A DNA stretch of 64,000 nt. It comes from Sambucus nigra. Lineage: Eukaryota > Streptophyta > Magnoliopsida > Dipsacales > Adoxaceae. The position numbers were made by a program, and so were the translations under genes. The notes under the pieces were generated by a model. The model was given only the letters and a program-made list of their open reading frames with translations, made no database searches and had not been told where the DNA came from. The stretch is from NCBI GenBank assembly GCA_949130495.1, contig OX422207.1, positions 788,072,384 to 788,136,383 of the forward strand. The letters are read 5' to 3'. Of the stretch, positions 60,848 to 64,000 are shown piece by piece (positions within the stretch are counted from its first letter, which is position 1; each line of letters begins with the position of its first letter).

Positions 60848-63290
60848 TTTTGCTGCAGCCATATGAGATGGAATCCTGAAGAATTTCTGAAGGATTTTTG
60901 GAATAAACATTTTGGATTTTCTCCTCTTGAACTCCCTTGCGTGCGTCCTTTAAAGACATTTGGGCCTTGCATGCTCAAAGATTGCCCAAATTGCATCACT
61001 TTATATTCTGACTTCGCAGATTCCACTTGTAGGAAAGAGACTAAGGTAATGGAAGAGGAAACCCACTCAATCACCAACCCTATGGACATTGATGTCGCGA
61101 CTGATGGGCCTTTAGATGCTAGGGACAGATCTGCTGGCCCATCAAACAGAATAGAGAGCCATTTGCAACCTTAAACGTCTACATTATCATCACTCAGGAG
61201 TTAGTTGACCAAGTTGCTGAGGCATTTGAGTTCCCAGAGAATGTAATCTGCTCATCACCCTCCGCAGAACAAAGGCCATGCACTGCTCATTCTGATGATG
61301 CAGTATGCTTCCCCCTCCATGCCTTCATTTATGGGAAGCGACTACATGTACCAATCCCAATTAGGAGAATCTTCTAGATCATGAAGCTAGCCCCAGCCCA
61401 ACTAGATCCCAAGGGCTGGAGGGAAATTCTTTCATCTATAGTGCACTAAAAGAATAAGTTTAAGAGGGATACAAACCGAAGGAGAACTCTGTAAAATTCG
61501 TGTGGTATTATTACTTTGCCCTCGACGACAATGATTAGACCCTTTATACAGGCATACCCACCAGTGTAAAAAACTGGAAGGGCAAGTATTTCTATGTCTC
61601 AGGAGGATGGGAGATCCACCCAAATGAGTCTGAGAGAGAGAAATAATTTAGGATGCCGCGACAATGGGGGCGCCCATCCAAATTGGGTAAGTAAAGGCTG
61701 TAGACCTTTGAGTAAATATTGATTCCTCTTTCCACAGTTTACTTTCCTTTTATTATTTTATACCAACATTGGACTTTTATATAGATCTTGACAATTTGCC
61801 CCTAGGTGAGCGGCAGGAGAGTAGAATAAGAAGAGCTGCGGCAGTAAGTGCTAACGACAAAAAGTTTAGAACCTTAACTTCAGATTAAATTTTTTAGGGA
61901 GGTTTCTTCACCAATAAATATCTGCCAAAAGTGATGGACGCGGAAGGTGGTAATACCTTACTCTATTAATGCCGCGACATTTTTGAGGGAGGTTACTTCA
62001 AAATTTGACATTGCTTCATTTATTCTTCAGGCGAGGAGATAGATAGGGAGCACTTAGCAACTCAAATGGCTTAAATGGATGAGGACGCGATTACCTTAAA
62101 TAATGCAGCCAGGCAAAAGAAGAGGAAAAGGGCCAAGTCCAAGCGTCCTATCGCACCCACTGTTGGAGACCAAACTGCTCCTGCCGCACCCACAATTCAC
62201 GTTGAGGATTTTTCTCCTCAAGAAAGGCCTGAAGGCTAATTTGATGATGAAATTGGCAGTCATCTGGCCGCATCAATCTTAATTCCTTTTAGGTTTGGGC
62301 CGCATAACGGTCGCGGCACTTTCCAAACCAAGACTTCAAATTCACCCCCTCCTCAAATAATAATGGATGTTAATGCCAACCTAGAACCTCCCCAATGCCG
62401 GGTTAGCGTTGGCCCAAATGGTTTTCCATGGCCCCAATTAAGGAGACCAGATCCTCAGTCCTCCTGGGACATAAGTACTAGGGTGGTCCATAAGATGTGG
62501 AGGGTTCCTGAAAACATGGACTTAGATCACCTGGTGAAAGAGGACCATGAGCATGTTGAAAAGTATGCTCTCCACAACCCGCTGAGGGTAATTGTAAATT
62601 TGAATTTTCAATTCTTTCTTCTTGTAACTCATTTTGTTTCTAACATTCTATTTTCAGGCCGCGGACATTGTGGTGTCTCAGAAGCTCAAATACAAATACC
62701 TTTATAAGCTAAAGGAGGCCGCAGAGAGGGTGCATGCCACTGACCCGGAGAATGCCTAGAATTCTTAATTTGAACTAGGAAAAAAGTATACTGCCGTGAC
62801 ACTCCGGGAAGTTAAGTTGGACCTTGGTGATACTGTCAAGGCTAGGGATGATGCAGACGAAAAACTGACAACCGTCGCAACCTCCTTGGTAACTGAACAA
62901 GAAAAGGTTGCGAAGGCTACTAAACTTTCCTCTAGCCTTGAATCCCAATTGAAGGAGCTCCAAGAAAATCTTTCCCAACAAGAGACTGGTCACGCCACGG
63001 CTATTAAGCATATGGAGGTCTCACACTTCATAGCCCTCCAACAATCTAGGGAAACTACCGTGGCAAACTACAAAAAATATAGAGACTACTTCCTCACCAA
63101 CAATAAGGCATGTATCTGCGGCTATCAAGAGTTAAGATATAGGGTGGCCAAAAACTTCCCTGATTCTAAGGGACAGGTTATGTCCTGGAGTGTTGGTGAT
63201 ACAAAACATAGTGCATGCGTCGTTGAGATGAGGGCTACGAGAGAGAAGAGAGCAAATAAACTGTTTGAAGAGGCTGCGGCTGATGATTAA
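60848..63290 (+). pseudogene. Gypsy-type transposon-domain gene with C-terminal coiled coil, broken
   Basis: The first open exon (60,848-61,171) has a short cysteine-containing part and an acidic linker. The central part (about 61,200-61,650) matches the plant 'putative gypsy type transposon' domain family (PF04195-like): FPLHAFIYG, MKLAPAQLDPKGW, and, after a frame change, VKNWKGKYFYVSGGWE. It is interrupted by TAG at 61,375 and TAA at 61,447. An exon at 62,363-62,587 joins through a 70-base GT-AG intron (62,588-62,657) to AADIVVSQKLKYKY, which ends at TAG 62,757. The frame at 62,796-63,290 is a coiled coil followed by YFLTNNKACICGYQELRYRVAKNFPD, the typical tail of this family. Such proteins occur in plant transposons and as extra ORFs of Tat elements. 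Here it is a pseudogene. Confidence 0.6.
62588..62657 (+). other. Intron in the transposon-type gene
   Basis: AGG/GTAATTG at the 5' side and TTTTCAG/GCC at the 3' side, T-rich, 70 bases, phase 0. Removing it joins two frames into one sensible reading. Confidence 0.6.
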
Positions 63291-64000
63291 GAAACTGAGA
63301 CTGCCGCAAAAGGATAAGAAGGAGATGTTGAAGATGATGATATGTCTTAAAACTTAGGGATCTATCTCCCCTTTTTTATTTTGTAATGTACCTTGGGTTG
63401 CGGCCTTTATAGAACTTCAACTTTATTTTAGGCTACGACCTTTAACTTGTCTGTACTTGTATAACCTATTATTTCTTTATCTTTTTCCAAGGTTGCGACC
63501 TTTGATCTATATGTTTGTCTTAACTTCTCCTTTGCTTACTCCTTTATTGTTTTCTATGATATTATCATGAATGTTGGTTCTATATTAGAATGGTGATTGC
63601 TTTAATGAGATTGCAAAAATACTTTAATAGATGTAAATGTGGATATAAGGCCACGACATCACTTTGTCAATGGTTCCTCCAAATAGGTTGTAGCCTATTA
63701 TACTTTGCCTTGGAGACTTTCAAATTTTCCACTCCGTATGTGGCTATCATCCCCTAAGCCGAGGTGCCATAGAAAAATCACTCTGGGTCTGCGACTTAAC
63801 TTCTTTAATTTTTCCATCATTTTTCCAAGTCTTGATGTTGTAATTTAGAGGTTGCAGTTGGTTTAAAGTCCTGTCGTAGCATTTTAGCAATTCAGATGTT
63901 TGTCATCATTTTTTCTTCTCCAGGTTCCAAATGAAAGAGTGGAATATATAATGGCTGCATCCATATTGATAAGGCTGCGGTGCCTTTCAGGCCCTTGTCA
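63291..64000. other. 3' flank of the transposon-type gene
   Basis: AT-rich, with three spaced GGTTGCGACCTTTGAT-like words (63,397, 63,435, 63,492) and further GCGAC-type words toward the edge. No coding signal. Confidence 0.4.

Overview
This window looks like repeat-rich heterochromatin from a flowering plant nuclear genome. It is AT-rich, has no bacterial-style gene organisation, and is packed with decayed plant transposable elements: Athila-like and Tat-like Ty3/gypsy elements, an L1-type LINE, a hAT-like non-autonomous DNA element, and large non-autonomous LTR elements primed by tRNA-Asp. No rRNA or tRNA gene and no convincing intact host gene was found. The species cannot be named from the sequence.

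Positions 1-37,896 form one giant, nearly perfect inverted repeat. The left arm (1-18,774) and right arm (19,114-37,896) are reverse complements, separated by a unique 339-bp spacer. Across 18.8 kb the mirror coordinates drift by only 9 bases, and comparison of the coding fragments suggests roughly 0.5-1% substitutions. The outer end is not resolved, because the left arm runs off the window. From outside to centre, each arm carries: an Athila-like gag-protease-RT fragment; an LTR-like block; a ~50-bp minisatellite; two promoter-plus-reading-frame modules on the same strand as the Athila fragment; a Tat-like pol (RT, RNase H, archaeal-type RNase H, integrase) on the opposite strand; an AT-rich spacer; an L1 LINE with a 1.1-kb hAT-like element in its 3' part; and an LTR-like segment with a TATA box pointing into the spacer. 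All these elements were already dead before the duplication, because both arms share the same stops and catalytic-site losses. The two mirrored TATA boxes face each other across the spacer, so any transcript from either would fold into a very long hairpin RNA.

Right of the palindrome (37,897-64,000) the DNA is a chain of LTR elements. In order: an LTR-like segment with a TTCGAACGA array; a complete non-autonomous LTR retrotransposon (39,813-45,535) with a 5-bp target duplication and a C-to-T decayed tRNA-Asp primer site; LTR-like pieces with other iterated short palindromes (45.5-50.3 kb); a tandem LTR-internal-LTR-internal array (50,325-55,400) related inside to the preceding element; a ~3.5-kb LTR-like block (about 55.7-59.25 kb); and a broken intron-containing transposon-type gene (about 60.85-63.29 kb) resembling the 'putative gypsy type transposon' domain family with a C-terminal coiled coil.

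The genes do not work together as a pathway; they are layers of selfish elements. The feature most likely to matter biologically is the palindrome, as a possible hairpin-RNA source against several element families at once, provided it is not an assembly error.
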